Below, one piece after another: positions 39,984-52,216 of a DNA stretch of 64,000 bases. This stretch comes from Anopheles merus (Eukaryota > Arthropoda > Insecta > Diptera > Culicidae). A program made the position numbers and the translations under genes. The stretch spans positions 32,471,255 to 32,535,254 of the forward strand of contig NC_054083.1 in the NCBI RefSeq assembly GCF_017562075.2, written 5' to 3'. The notes under the pieces are model-generated. The model was not told the origin of the DNA. It saw nothing but the letters and a program-made list of their open reading frames with translations, and did no database searches. Numbering within the stretch: position 1 is the stretch's first letter; each line of letters opens with the position of its first letter.

Positions 39984-42900
39984 AGGGGATCTTGTGTTTT
40001 ATTCTCCAGTGGGTGGCGGGGGTAAGAGAGATCGACAAACAGTCACAAACCGTGTCCATATGTTCCGGTTCCTTCGACGGCAATGAATAAGATATTCAAT
40101 AATCTTCAACTCGACGCGGCAAGCTTCCAATCCCAAACCACCCGACCCGATCCGGTGGGCTGGTGGTGGTCCAGCAAGCCTGCCAGTGAGTGTGCGGAGG
40201 ATTATATAAAAAAAAACCACCACCACCACACCATAACCCACCGGCAGGCCAGATTTACTCGCTATCTTTACGTCCGCTTGTGGCTACCGTGTCGTGGGTG
40301 AAGCGTTGAAGAATTATATTTTCTTGTTGAGGAAAAAAAATGCATTTCAATCTTGGTTTAAAACAACAAAAAACCGTTCCAAGCATTTGTTGCTGGAGGA
40401 AACATGTTCAGAAGCAGCCGTAAATACGTCCAGTAATCTTTTGATGCAATAATTTTCCCTCTAAATCATACGCGATTTGCAAGAAACAGCAGACAAAGCA
40501 CGGCACACGAGCAAACACGCTCTTCATATGCCAATTTGCACTGTTGGCCGGTTGGCTTGGGGCCGAGCTTTTGTTTTCTGTGCCGTTGATGCGGCGGTTT
40601 TAAGTCCACCAATGGTCCACCCGTTCCGGGTGGAGGTCAGAGCGTACCAGATGGCCACGAATCGGCCAGTGTGCTAAGAACGGAGACCGCACCGGAGTCG
40701 CTTAATGCGCGCCAACAATCCGTACCGTGCAGATCAAATCTCTTGACAGTTAAGCCGTCTGTACACACACACACACATACACTGGCACAGTCAATCTGTA
40801 GAACTGGACACACTACCAAGGTGAGCTGAGTCTCTCGAAGGCGATGTAACAGTGTGTTAGCTGATCCGTCGGCGCGAGGAAAAGGATTAGGGCGAAGATT
40901 AAAGGCGCGCACGTTCGCGCACTCGAGTGCCGCTGTCTGGGACGGACCGAGTTAAGCTACCGAGGCAACGATTTACGTGTGAAAAATACATCACACTCCA
41001 TCTTGCGAAACCCAACGCTCTCCCTGTTGCCTCCCTACCGCATTGTCTCACAATCAGCTTATGGAGAATTCTTCTGCCCTACTGCTAAACCCCCTCAGCC
41101 AGTCGGCTTATCTGGGCGAGAGGAGATGTGTGTCGTATATTTTTTTTTTCGAACTGCTACCCAAGAGCAGTGAAAGAGAGAGCGAGTGAGAGTGTCTAAA
41201 GAGAAAGAATATATAAACGACTATCCCGAGAATTGATTGCATTCCGATTTGTCCGCGCTGTGCAACAGGGTGCAAACGAATGTTAAATGCCACATAAAAA
41301 TATCAAAAGTGATTAACCATCGGGCCACGTAGGGCGCGGGGAGGCGCGCAATTTTACGATCTTAATCCCGGGGTCAGTCGAACTTACCGAGCGCGGCCAG
41401 CAACGAGCCGGCCGGCCGGATTAGTGCGAGTCAGATGAGTGAGAAATGAGTCAGCGCCCGAGGTTTTTGTAATTCTAGCCCTGCTTGGCCAAGAATCAAC
41501 CATAAACGCACGAGAAGCAGGAAGGCAGAAATCGTTCATTGTGGCAAAACCAAAGAGCTAGACACTAGAGGAAAAGTAAAACTAGCTAGTAGTAGGTGTG
41601 CGTGTGTTTTTTTTTCTTTCGTTTTTCTTCACCGACAACGGAATGAAAATTGATACGCGCGCTGGTCACGTAAATCAATTCGACGTGACGTGGTGGTGGT
41701 GGTGCGGGTAAGGATCAAGTGGCCCGCTGTTTAGCGCAGCACCACCGTGAGCGATCCTCTTAAGATTTGTGGCCGCGGGGTTGGGAAAATAAAAGAAGGA
41801 TCAGCTTGCATTGCGCTTTGGAGGTGCCACACTGATTCGGGGCGTTTTCCCTCGCGCGCTCGAGAGAAGGAGGAGGAGAGACGGATTACATCACGCACGC
41901 GGTAACCTCACGGTGCGACCTTTAGCCTTCCTCCGGTCGCCTCCCTACACGCGTGTGACATGCTAATGCGGGTCAACGATGTTAGTAAGTGCGTTTTTAT
42001 TTACTACAAATCTGCTATCCGCTGCCCACACTTTCACTTTCCCTGTTTCCCGCTGGATACGCTGTGGCGCACATTGTGGGGTAATTGATGTCACGTTCTT
42101 GGGGCATTTTCCCTGCCAACGTTGAATTTATTGTTGTTTTTTTTTTAGGGTGGAGTGCCGTAGAACGTGTGTGATATGTGTCGCCGGGCGAGGTGACATG
42201 ATATCGATAGGGCATAATCTTCCAACGATTAGCAAGCAGGATTATGGGATGTAATGCTCTTATGATATCAAGGTTAAGGATCAATGGAGAATGGTTCTAA
42301 ATGGATTATGTCCAAGACATAATATTCTTGTATTTTGTTTAAACTTTTTGCTAAGTTCAATTAGTCCATATCAAAAACATAAAAATCAATATGCATCTTT
42401 TAAACCATTTCCGTTGAAACAATATTAACAGAAAACTGGGTGTAAATCAAGCTAATGAAAATCAACCTGTTTATTCCAAAGAGTAAAATTAAAAGATTTC
42501 CACTGTTTCTGTGGCTGCATGTAATACTGAGTATCGTTAATTAAACCTGTGATAGCTAATAAGAAGCGTTCTAATAGAGTGTTAAATATTTTACAAAATT
42601 GTAATCATAACCTCTAAATACTAAACAAAATTAAATTTAACATTACAACACAAAAGTTCAGCTGTTAATCTTTTTTCATTTTCAAACACTCATTCGCCTT
42701 CACAATTCAATGAGTGCAAAACAGGTCACAAAAATCTTAACAAAACACACAATTTCAGCATCAATTAGAGGATCATTTTTCAAACCATCCTATCCTATCT
42801 ACACGATACGATCAATAGAAAGTGCACTGAACCTTGCGGGAGATTTACCTCTACTGCCTGGTTTGCAGATGAATAGCGAATGTGCTGCTACATGGAAGAT

Positions 42901-45755
42901 GGAAATAATGAAAATAAAACCCCTTTATGCCTTTAGTTTTTAAGAAGAGTAGAAAAAAACGGCAACCCCATTTTTACAACAGGACAACGGGTTAGGAACA
43001 CAACAGCAGAAGAGATATATTTACACATCTTTCTCGTTGGTAAGTGTGAATGGGGAAAAACGGCATAAAAACAGAGGGAGTGAGAGTTAAAGATCACGGG
43101 CGCATCCCAAAACGCGATGCACCTCCCCGAACAGGATGTCTTATATGGCTCCGCAACAGATAGAACTGCATTCACAACCGTTCGCACAGCATCAAGCCTG
43201 CTTTGGATTAGGAGCATTCAGGATTTCTTTAAGGTGTGCCTGCAACGGTGAGCGCTACAGCAATCCATGCAAAACAAAGACACCGAAAAAAGGTGCGAAA
43301 CGAAAGTCCTTGCAAAACGTACGGAGCGATAAAAACAATTCCTTAACGCAGGAACGAGTGAGCGAACGAGTGGTGTTATTTTATTTTTTTTTGCTTTGTT
43401 CCATTTCATTTTCGGGTGCAATAAAATCGTAATTCGTTACGTGCCCTCTATCCGAAAAAGGTGTCGTCCTTTGCCACCTTGTTCGCCCTGGTTCCCCTGC
43501 CGCCGACTTCGGTCGGCAAGGATCGAAGGCTGAAGGATATGGCAGCAAGATAAAAACGATCAGTGTAAACATAGCGTTTCGGGAACCCCTTGGAATGGAA
43601 AACCATATCCTGCGGAGGTATGAGGCACGATAAGCAGGCATCGGAGAAAGGAATTGGGACGAATTAGAGACGAAATAACAAACACCGCAACTAAGCCCAA
43701 AAGGCAGGACCTTCCTGCTTAACAAAAGTGTCCTGACCCGGAGCGGTGTGTACATACACAGGACGCAAAAATTGTTTGCGTTTCACATCACCGACACGAA
43801 CAAGGATCGAGCTCGTCCGGGACTCTACTCTGCTCTGCTCTGAGCCCCATAAATCATCGTCTTAAGTCGTCTGCCCAGGTTATTGGTGGAAGGTTCATTA
43901 ATCTCGATTAACGCGACACGCACGATCGAACCACGATCGACCCGCCGGTAGCTTCTTCCGGCTGGCGGTGACGTCGAAAAATCCGTCCCCGTTTATCCAG
44001 CTCCGGACATCCGTGCGTTCCGTTACGAAAACGGGGATGATTCGAGCCCCGAAAGACGGATTATAATCCGAGCGTCTTTGTCTGGTCGAACGCATGCTGC
44101 CGGCGTTTTTTTATTTGTTGGAGTTGCTCTCACTTCCAGCCACCCCGTGGCTAGCTTGGCCTGGCCCTTTGCAAGATAATCGGTGCAAACACAAAGTTCA
44201 CTCCACACGCAGCCACGTCGCTTGCAATGCGGGAATAGAACTGGATTAAAACATTCCCAAACGTTCTTGGCCGACTTACGGATTACTTCCCTATTTTTAT
44301 GTATCTCTGCATCTCAAGCTGACCTGCCAACCGTGCTGAGATCTTCAGTTGGCCTAGGGAGTCCACTGGGATTAGGGAAAGACGGAAGCATTAATTCGAT
44401 TTATGACAATTAATCGATTGTTAGCTAATGAGGAAGATTTCTTCACCAGTGGTGATGCAAACCGCGGCATCGCCACAAGGGAAAGCTTGCAATCATGTTT
44501 CATTTTTCGTAGAACTAGTGGCAGACTACACTCGTTGAATCATCAACCCTGACAATGCCATTCTGGAAACGGTCGTTTCGTTGTTTTGTCTCGTATGCAC
44601 AGTTTATCGCACTCCATACTAAGGCCAGCATACGAAGGTCAGTCATAGGAGGACGCTTCCGACAGACGAGACGCATCCGATGAATAATGCCCTCGAAAGC
44701 ATCGGCGCGCGCGGGCTCGCCGATAGCAATGGTCCCCGCCAAAACGACGTCTGGTGCCAACCACTATCACTACACACTACACTCACTGCCGGGGTCACAT
44801 ACATATCCTTAGCATAGCGCTTCCGAATGGGAATCCGATATCGGGTAGGAGAAAGTTGCGCTTGATAACGGGCAGCATAGGCCCGTTGTAGGCGCCGAAC
44901 CCTAGGGGCGAGTGCGAGTGAGGACGGGTCTCAAATGGTCTTTGCGGTAGTTCTCAAGAGCGGAAGTGCTAATCTGATCTGGACGGGCTGGTTTGAGTTT
45001 GGTTCGGGGTTTTGTTTTGTTTTGTTTTCTTCTTTATCACAACTCAAACCTCTGCAGATTAAGCCGAATTGGCATGGAATCACGCTTGGAGGTTCCCGAA
45101 AGTTTGTTGTTAAAGCGATGACTGAATTTCTGCTTTTGGGTGATAAACGTTCAATTCTCCAAAAAAACAAAAGCAAAAAAAAAAATTGCTGTCATGACGA
45201 AGCGATAACAACCATAGGCGATCTTGGATGGGTCTATTTAGGTTCCCATTTCAGAAGTCAAAGTTTCAATCCAGCACCAAGTGTCATGTTTTCCTACTGA
45301 CTTTCCTAATCCTCCGTACAGCACCAAATATCCCATTGTTTTACCGTACCACTTATGCATAAAATTGCAGCTTATCCCACCGCCGACACTCAACACACAC
45401 ACACACAGCAAAAGATCACGGCCGAAGTCCAGGATTAACAAGATTAAAAGATAAGCATCTTAGGATCTTGCATTTTGCTCACCGGCCCAAGCTCAGAAGC
45501 TGCTAAAAGTCAAGTACTCCGGAGCCTCATTACCATCCGAACATAAGGTCACGTACCCAAAATGGGATGATCTTTCGATGTTAGTTTTTCTGTCCCATTT
45601 CAATTGAGCTAATGTTTGTAGGCACTCTTGGAAAGACCTTGTACAGGTACACCGGTATGATGGAAGAACGAAAAAAAAGGATCACCTCGTCCTTGAGCCT
45701 CCCAGCCGGTTCCGGTTTTAGGTGTCTTCCCCTAATTAAGCACGCCGCAACTCAC

Positions 45756-45821
45756 CTGTTCTCCAGTGCTGGCGGCGACCCAAGCTTCAGCGAAGGTTTC
45801 CATTGCACTCTGAAAATCCAT
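45756..45821 (-). CDS. First coding exon (22 codons) of the long-intron gene
   Basis: On the minus strand an ATG at 45821-45819 opens a frame of exactly 22 codons ending in CAG, followed at once by GTGAGTTG, a consensus 5' splice donor. The peptide starts MDFQSAMETFAEAWVAA and is amphipathic, suggesting a short N-terminal helix. The start has A at -3 and G at +4, a strong context. A second in-frame ATG lies four codons upstream but has T at both positions, so I chose the downstream one. The exit phase is 0, matching the acceptor phase at 272, about 45.5 kb downstream in the direction of transcription. I do not recognise the family. Inference: this is the N-terminal exon of the gene whose next visible exon is at 1-272, and intermediate exons are possible. 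Confidence 0.5.
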
Positions 45822-46650
45822 GCTAAACAACATGCACCACGCCGTTTGCTGAGCCTTGCCGGTGTTGCCGTGTTCTGCTGCCACTGATCACACTCACACT
45901 GCACTGACCCTCGATCGTAGAGTCGGGGCTTAGTCAATGTTTTCCAGGCTGCTGCTTTCTCGCCTCAACCACTAATGTCATGACACAGATTAGAAAACAC
46001 CGATAATGACAGCTGATCTTACCAACTCCACAATGCACTGTTTCCACTCACGGACTCCACTCACACTGTTTATTCACACTGCACACACCGTGCCCGGTAT
46101 CCCGCTTGGCAGGCACTGGTTTAAAATTCTCGAAAACTTCCCCAAAATTCATCACACCTGGACACAGGTGGTCTGTAACATTGTCGATGGTGGAAAACTT
46201 ATCGCCTGGCATACGCTGACTCAAAACCTCTCACGACCGACTTCGGTTGCGCGTTGCGTTCGACTCGACGGCTAAGGATTAAATGCTAACCGAGGCGACT
46301 GTGCCGAACCGATGAAGAGGTGAGCTTCCCGATTCCTTGCTCGTGTCCGGGAGGGTGAGGGGGAAGGGGGACCTTTCGATAGAACGACCGGGGAAGGATA
46401 TGGAGAGCCTGTTGAGGGGGAGCCTTTCACATAATCGGGCCACCCCGTTCCGGAAGCTACCGATTTGCGCGCCTTTCCGACAATCGGATCAGCTTCTTTG
46501 CGTATCGTGTCGGGAACCCTTATTTCGGTTCGATTTCCCACTCACACACTCACTCACTCGCTCTCACTGTACCGATAGGGGGTGGAATGCAATCGTCACC
46601 CCCCGGAGCAGCTTTTGCTCTAGGAATGATCAAAATGGCAGTTAGTTTTA
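45822..46650 (-). promoter_or_regulatory. 5' leader and possible promoter region of the minus-strand gene
   Basis: Upstream of the start codon the minus strand carries several CAGT arthropod-type initiator cores, many within a GTGTGAGTGG-like repeat between about 45890 and 46090. There is also a strong donor (TTG|GTAAGATC at 46022) and a T-rich acceptor-like TTGTTTAG ending one base before the start codon. These would define a 200-base intron in the 5' untranslated region, but I could not fix a transcription start. No TATA box is convincing. Confidence 0.25.
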
Positions 46651-49600
46651 TGATCGCAAGATCCTAGATCACACTATCACAATTGACACTTTGTTCAAGC
46701 ACGGTGATCTTCCAGTGGTAGCACTTTGTAACAGCACTCGTATCAAATATCTTCGTCCATCTTCTTATCTCACCGTAATTGCTTGATTGATCGTGATTTA
46801 TCATAAACCGCTTCTACCCGCTCAATTGTATGCTTCACGCACATTCACGCACGAAAGTATCAAATCACTATTATTTCGATCACAATTTAAAAAAACCCGA
46901 CCTTACGGATTCCATGAACGTTCACGTTCAAATCTTATGCACGCATCGTGCGTGCTTGCACCGTTGACCGAGTCGTGCGACGACAGAATACACGGAGCAG
47001 AATCGCGCAACGAACCACTCTGGTCCGGGAAAAACAAGGGACTAAAAAAAAGTACGCTCAACCCGCACGGTGTTGCCGGATCCGGAAGATTTCACGCATG
47101 TAGGGCTCGCTAGAACGTGCTGGAGTGAGCGAGTCGGCCCGCTGTGTCGGCATGGTGTGTGCTCGTTCTTGCGCAGGCCCGGCAAGCGAGGGAACACGAT
47201 GCAGCAAAACCGAACTGGCTTCGTTGGATTAAAAACAGTGCTGGACAGTTGGTGATGCTGCTCTCAAAACTATGATTAAACGTGAGATTGTTTATATTCT
47301 TTATAAGAAGTATACTAAAAACGAGCCTTAAAATAGGTCAAAAATGTATCTAAATTGATATTTAAAAAATAAATCACTATATAGAAGTAGTAGAAGCCGA
47401 AATAATGTCCTTTGAAATGAAAATAGCATATTATTCCCCTATTTAAAACAAAAGATTGATACTCAACTGATGAAGTTTATTGAAATCAAACACTTCAATT
47501 ATTTTTGGCGATTAAATTTAATTGTAATAAATGAAATGCATTCGAATGCTATATTTTCTTCAAGGTAATTTTCTTCAGTCTGTCACTGTATTTACGGAAT
47601 GTAATCTCACAGAGCCGGTTTAGTGAGTTCGCATATCTTCGTGGCTGTCTACAATTTGACATGTCGTCAGAAGCGAGACAGACGGTGCAGAAGACAAGGA
47701 CAAACGTTGGCACGCTTTACCGAGAATTCACGACAAAAATTTGAATGCCGCTTCGGATGCAGATCTCCAATCGCAAGGATAATCGGTGCCATTTGTTATT
47801 GTTAAATTGTTAACAATACAGGCGCCATGTTGGTGATAAAAATGTGTGATAGCCAGCACAACTGGTTTTTGGAAAATTACGTTTGTTTCATTGAATATAG
47901 AACATAAGGCAACGATTTAATAGATTTTACTCGATTCTATTGAATTTGGCAAAATTATATAAAGTATTATTTTATTATCTTTTTCCATCTATGAGTCATT
48001 GTAAAAAGATCAGTTTTAGTAGCTAATATACCAAATTTTGTATACGATTCTTACCTGCTGTAAACTCCTTTCTTGCTTCATCTCATTACTCCCTTTTGCC
48101 AATTCGTTCTTAATAATTTGGCATATTTGCACATTTCTACTGCACATCGCTGGCACATGCATTTCTTGGTGGAACTCACGCACACAGCGATATTGTTTTG
48201 ACGCATGTGCTCAGCGAAAAAGTGGGCGTGTTTAGCGCGCTATGCCAGTGTGCGTGAGTGAACTTGATGCATTCATGCATACGTTTCGTTATCCAGTGCA
48301 GGGGTCGTCGGCAACTGTTATTAGCACAGGACTTGTTCGAGAAAAATATAATTATAAGCATGAAATATGGACATTATTTCCCTCTTTATAAATATTATGA
48401 TATTCAATCTGTTTTCAGAACTATTTTGTGTTATTTATATGGAAATCAATCTAAAAATGTTGGCTTTGAAGGCATCCATTAGCAAGTGTACTGGAGTTGT
48501 TTCTTGGTTCAACTTATCAGGACTTTCCGTACTGTTTACACACCTTCTTTATCTTTTCTTTCCTGGGAAGGTCTCGTGAATGCGCTCTCCCTCTCAGCTA
48601 CGTTCACGGAAGAGAGATTTTGGACTCAGCAGCATCTCAAAGATGCCCCATGTAATGCAACGTGGATAATACGCTGCGTTCTTCCGGTGGAACCGCTCAG
48701 ACTTGGCGCTATCCCGATTGTCTCACTCTGCCAGCTCCCCAATTGGTTGACTTCGTTCGCTTTCTTGGCTAAGCTGTTATTCGCAATATCTTCGGAGGAT
48801 CTGGCAGCAGTGGGTGTCCTTGGTTTGATAAACCGCCTTTTTTTTATCTCGCATTCAAAGTTGAGCCCTTTGGCAGAACATAGAATTCCCGATACCTATG
48901 TTTCGTTTCTTTATAATGGTTTTACATGCATTTCACTTGCTCGGGTGATCCAAACTAGTACATATTTTTTAATGTGCTTTTTTTGTCGATGTTTGTGGTG
49001 GTTGCTATGCTATTAATGCGTTCTATGCATGTATATTTTTTTTGGTAAAAATACAAACTACATGGTTAACTTTTACATTAATGTTTGTTTGTTATGAACA
49101 GTTCATAGAATGATATTTACAGTGATTAATATTCTTTTGTCCTGGAGTAAATAACTGATATCATTGTTATTTTACATCTGTTGAATCCAAACAATATTTA
49201 TAAAGAAATTAAACGATTGATAAGTGATATAGTGTCATTTGAAATATTGTTTTACAAAATTGGTTTTTATAATGAAAACTGAATCAATACATCTAATTAT
49301 GAAAAATTTTAACATCTAATTATTGTTTATATGAGAGTCTCCCACAATCAGATAATCAAATTGAAGAACTTTAATGTTTTATTTTGTACTAAGACCATGC
49401 AACTTAATAAGCCTATGCACCAAATAGTTGCGTCATCGTTGCTCCATCTAAAATTTACCACACTTTCTGCGAAGAAATTCAATCCACGAACAAAACTACT
49501 TACAAGCACCTGCCCGATGCTGTGTCATATCATACCGTAGGCTCTAAACGACAAACCGCTCTGCAAAAAGGATAAAGGTCTTTTCAACCGCAGCACCTAC

Positions 49601-50496
49601 ACCGTCTTTACTACCTTCCGAACTCCTGGGTGGTATGAGAAACCATCCTCAGTACGCTCCGAATCCTGGAAGCAATGACGTTCTCAGTGGCCTCGGTGGT
49701 ACGGTTGCGATCTAATTCAGAGCAGGATAAAATTTAATTATTTACAATCAAAGTTTTATATCAGCGCATATAATGACATTGTAAATTTTCATATCTTCTT
49801 TAATGTGCCAGACGGCTGCCGCTCGGTTGAGGTTCTTCAGTGCCACTGCAACTGAGCCATGTCACCTACGCCCTGAGATCTCATCTAATGAATCGAGAAA
49901 AACGGTGGCACGAGTAGCGGGTAGCTTGTTAAAAGTGAGCTCGATCGGTAGATACAACTTTTCCAGAGCACAGGCGGAAACTATACGGCTGAGAATTAGA
50001 TTTTTAGTTCGGCGCTTTTATGGATGGTTGGTATAAAATGTATCAACCTGGAAGTGACTGGAGCTTCGCAAGGGATTGTGAGGAAAGTAAAAGCTTGAAA
50101 TAGTCCTACTTAAACGTGATGAATGAATGTTGAGTTTTTGTGTGTTTTGAATGAGGTTTGCTTAACAATGTTGAACTGAACATTCTAGATGCCAAAAACT
50201 GTAGTCAACATTAGTCACAAAATCGTGGGGAGATAAGAAATAGGATATTTCTTCGTGTAATAAAAGTTCAGAAGCCTATTGAAATAAAATGAAGAGTGTA
50301 GATTCCCGAAAATTTATTAGCCAAATCTCATGTTGAAATTCTCGAAAGTAAATAATTGACGACAGCTAATATTGCTTTTTTATATCAAAGATTTTATTTG
50401 AATGTAACATTATTGAAAATAAACAACTTATAAAAAACTGATAGCTATACATACTCCTTGTGCCAACTGTCTAGCAATTAAAAAAATAGTTTTTCG
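46651..50496. other. Upstream or intergenic DNA, no gene supported
   Basis: AT-rich segments at about 47260-48060, 49020-49340 and 50090-50480 separate GC-richer patches. A strong minus-strand donor (CAG|GTAAGA at 48054) could end an upstream untranslated exon of the gene starting at 45821. A 176-codon plus-strand frame at 48486-49016 reads as hydrophobic protein, but the minus strand is also open there, so no gene is called. Confidence 0.5.
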
Positions 50497-51460
50497 TCAA
50501 TCGGTAGCCCACAGGTCATTATATCCGATATCTGTCCCTTTCGCTAAGACCACATCATTAAACTGTTCAAAAATGGAAGCAAATTCTCCCTCAACTAAAA
50601 CATACTTTATGGGTGGGAATAACTCCCATCCTTTCAAAAACCGACCATTCACTGATACCGGCACGTGGTCGAAACAGAAGGCAAAAACTGCGTGAAAGCC
50701 GTTGGTACCGGTTGGTACAAACAGCTTCATCTACATGAAAAGTCGTACCACGCTGAAATACAGGTGCTCCCGCTGCTACTGGTAGAAATAGGCAGAACAC
50801 ATTACGGACAAAATAGGCTTCGCCTGCACTAGGTGCAAGTTTTAAAGGATCTTTTCGGGTGGGAAAATTGTTGCAAGAAACTCGCCCATGCCATCTAGTG
50901 CGTGAATGTTTCCGATAAACTTTTCCTTCGGAGGAGCTACAAATTCCCGACCTTTCGGTGGTGGGAGAGATGTAGCGAGCGTAATTCTCACCAACGCGTG
51001 ATATATGGACGGTATTTGTCTCAATTAAAATTACACCGAAAATGATCACTGTGGTGATGATGCTGATGTTACTGAGCTTGATGATAGCCGGCCAGGACGA
51101 CAGGATCGTCCGAACGATAGCCCCATTTCTCCCGGCCTTACGTTCACTCTTAGCGTTCCGATGGTGCGGGAATGGTTTTAAGTAGCAAGTAGTAGTGGCA
51201 GTAGTTAAGAAAATTGTTACAAAGTATGTTCTGCTAGAGCTGGTCTCTTACCATCCGACGAGGGATTTCTTTTGTGCAGCATAAAGTTTTGCCATACCTC
51301 CATGTGCTTCGAGAACGTCTTGCAAATGTCTCGATACAGAAAAGCAATCCGGACTAATTGGCACCGAAGATCCATTAAAAATAGTTGCCACTTGCCCGTG
51401 CAAAGCAGATGCGACAGGGGTATTTGGGGCAGCACTGCACGGAAACTTCAAACGCTCCAA
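50497..51460 (-). CDS. Possible multi-exon gene or decayed gene, unassigned
   Basis: A coding-like island in AT-rich surroundings. Minus-strand frames chain across four segments with canonical GT..AG boundaries and matching phases: up to 51252, then 51146-50992, 50823-50749 and 50687-50497, with introns of 105, 168 and 61 bases. The second segment includes a hydrophobic stretch of about 20 residues (IIKLSNISIITTVIIFGVIL) after a basic region, so a membrane segment is likely. The last segment ends in 63 well-biased codons finishing DIGYNDLWATD. No start codon was found in the first segment. Another good frame lies in the proposed 168-base intron (it contains FIGNIHALDGMGEFLATI), so an alternative reading is a pseudogene with small indels. 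The order of short motifs (PISPDC, GN, FCL, VPT) faintly recalls the N-terminal domain of nose-resistant-to-fluoxetine proteins, but most expected Cys are missing. I would not rely on that. Confidence 0.28.
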
Positions 51461-52216
51461 ACGCTTTCTTAATGGGCAAAGTTTAGACAGAATGGCAATG
51501 TGCTATTAAAATTTTTCAAGATCTATAAGTTTAAGGATTTTGCCAGGAGACGGTTCTGCAAGCTGTCAATTAAAATTTGGTCCGATGATTTTGTGAATGT
51601 ATTTATGGAACAATCAAAAGCGTGTGAGGTGAAATAGAACTTGAAAACCTGAACGGTGTAGCGTCGAATATTTTAAGTCATGCTTAATTTGATTATAAAT
51701 AGAATACATTTACTTGGTTTTTTCAGTTATGATTTTTACTGTAGAAATAAAATAAGAGCTTAATTTCAAATAGCTGTCGTGAATTTATAAAACACAAGAC
51801 CAAAATCAAATCTTCATGTGCTAAATATCTAAAGTGTTTTTAAATTCCAATTTGAAAGAACACCTAGCATAATTTATGAAAGGGTGACTGGCTCAGCACA
51901 TAAATAAATCATCTCGCTTTAATATCGACCAGCAAGATACAAATGAAGTTTTTGTTTGAAACTTTTCGATCCTGATAAAGCGTCGATTCCCTGCAGCAGA
52001 AATTCCATCGATTGCAGGATTCTTTCCAACTACACCAAAACCAACCTAATCAATAGCACCATCCGATGGTGCTACAACCGTCACAGCCACCCGTGCCATT
52101 TTTCCAAATGAGCAATCACATCATAAAGCATAAGGCCATCTCACATCATCGAAATCCCCAAACGTACCCGCCACGTAGTGAAGGTGATGCCCATACCATA
52201 GCCGTTTCCTTTGACG

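Larger units (their letters stand above)
34747..44780. other. Gene-free block inside the long intron (right part)
   Basis: No gene supported. Simple repeats include GGT at 35089-35106, G11 at 38667-38677, C11 at 39679-39689, a CG run at 39854-39867, GT at 39959-39983 and CCA near 40217-40229. A compact AT-dense, TAAT-rich stretch at 38360-38455 is listed separately. The stretch from about 42290 to 42960 is AT-rich with no recognised structure. Frames at 35632-36150 and 36163-36753 have no splice or start support. Confidence 0.6.
273..45755 (-). other. Inferred ~45.5 kb intron of the minus-strand gene
   Basis: Between the phase-0 donor at 45755-45754 (GTGAGT) and the phase-0 acceptor at 274-273 no other segment combines a coding-like frame, good flanking splice sites and the right phase. 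I therefore read the interval as one long intron, although small exons inside it cannot be excluded by eye. No SINE copies, retrotransposon coding fragments, tRNA or rRNA genes were recognised in it. The contents are simple repeats, alternating AT-rich and GC-richer DNA, and candidate islands listed separately. Confidence 0.4.

Noticed and set aside
48486..49016. 176-codon hydrophobic plus-strand frame
   Set aside because: Alternative start, no splice signals, and the minus strand is also open over part of it, so strand and coding status cannot be decided.
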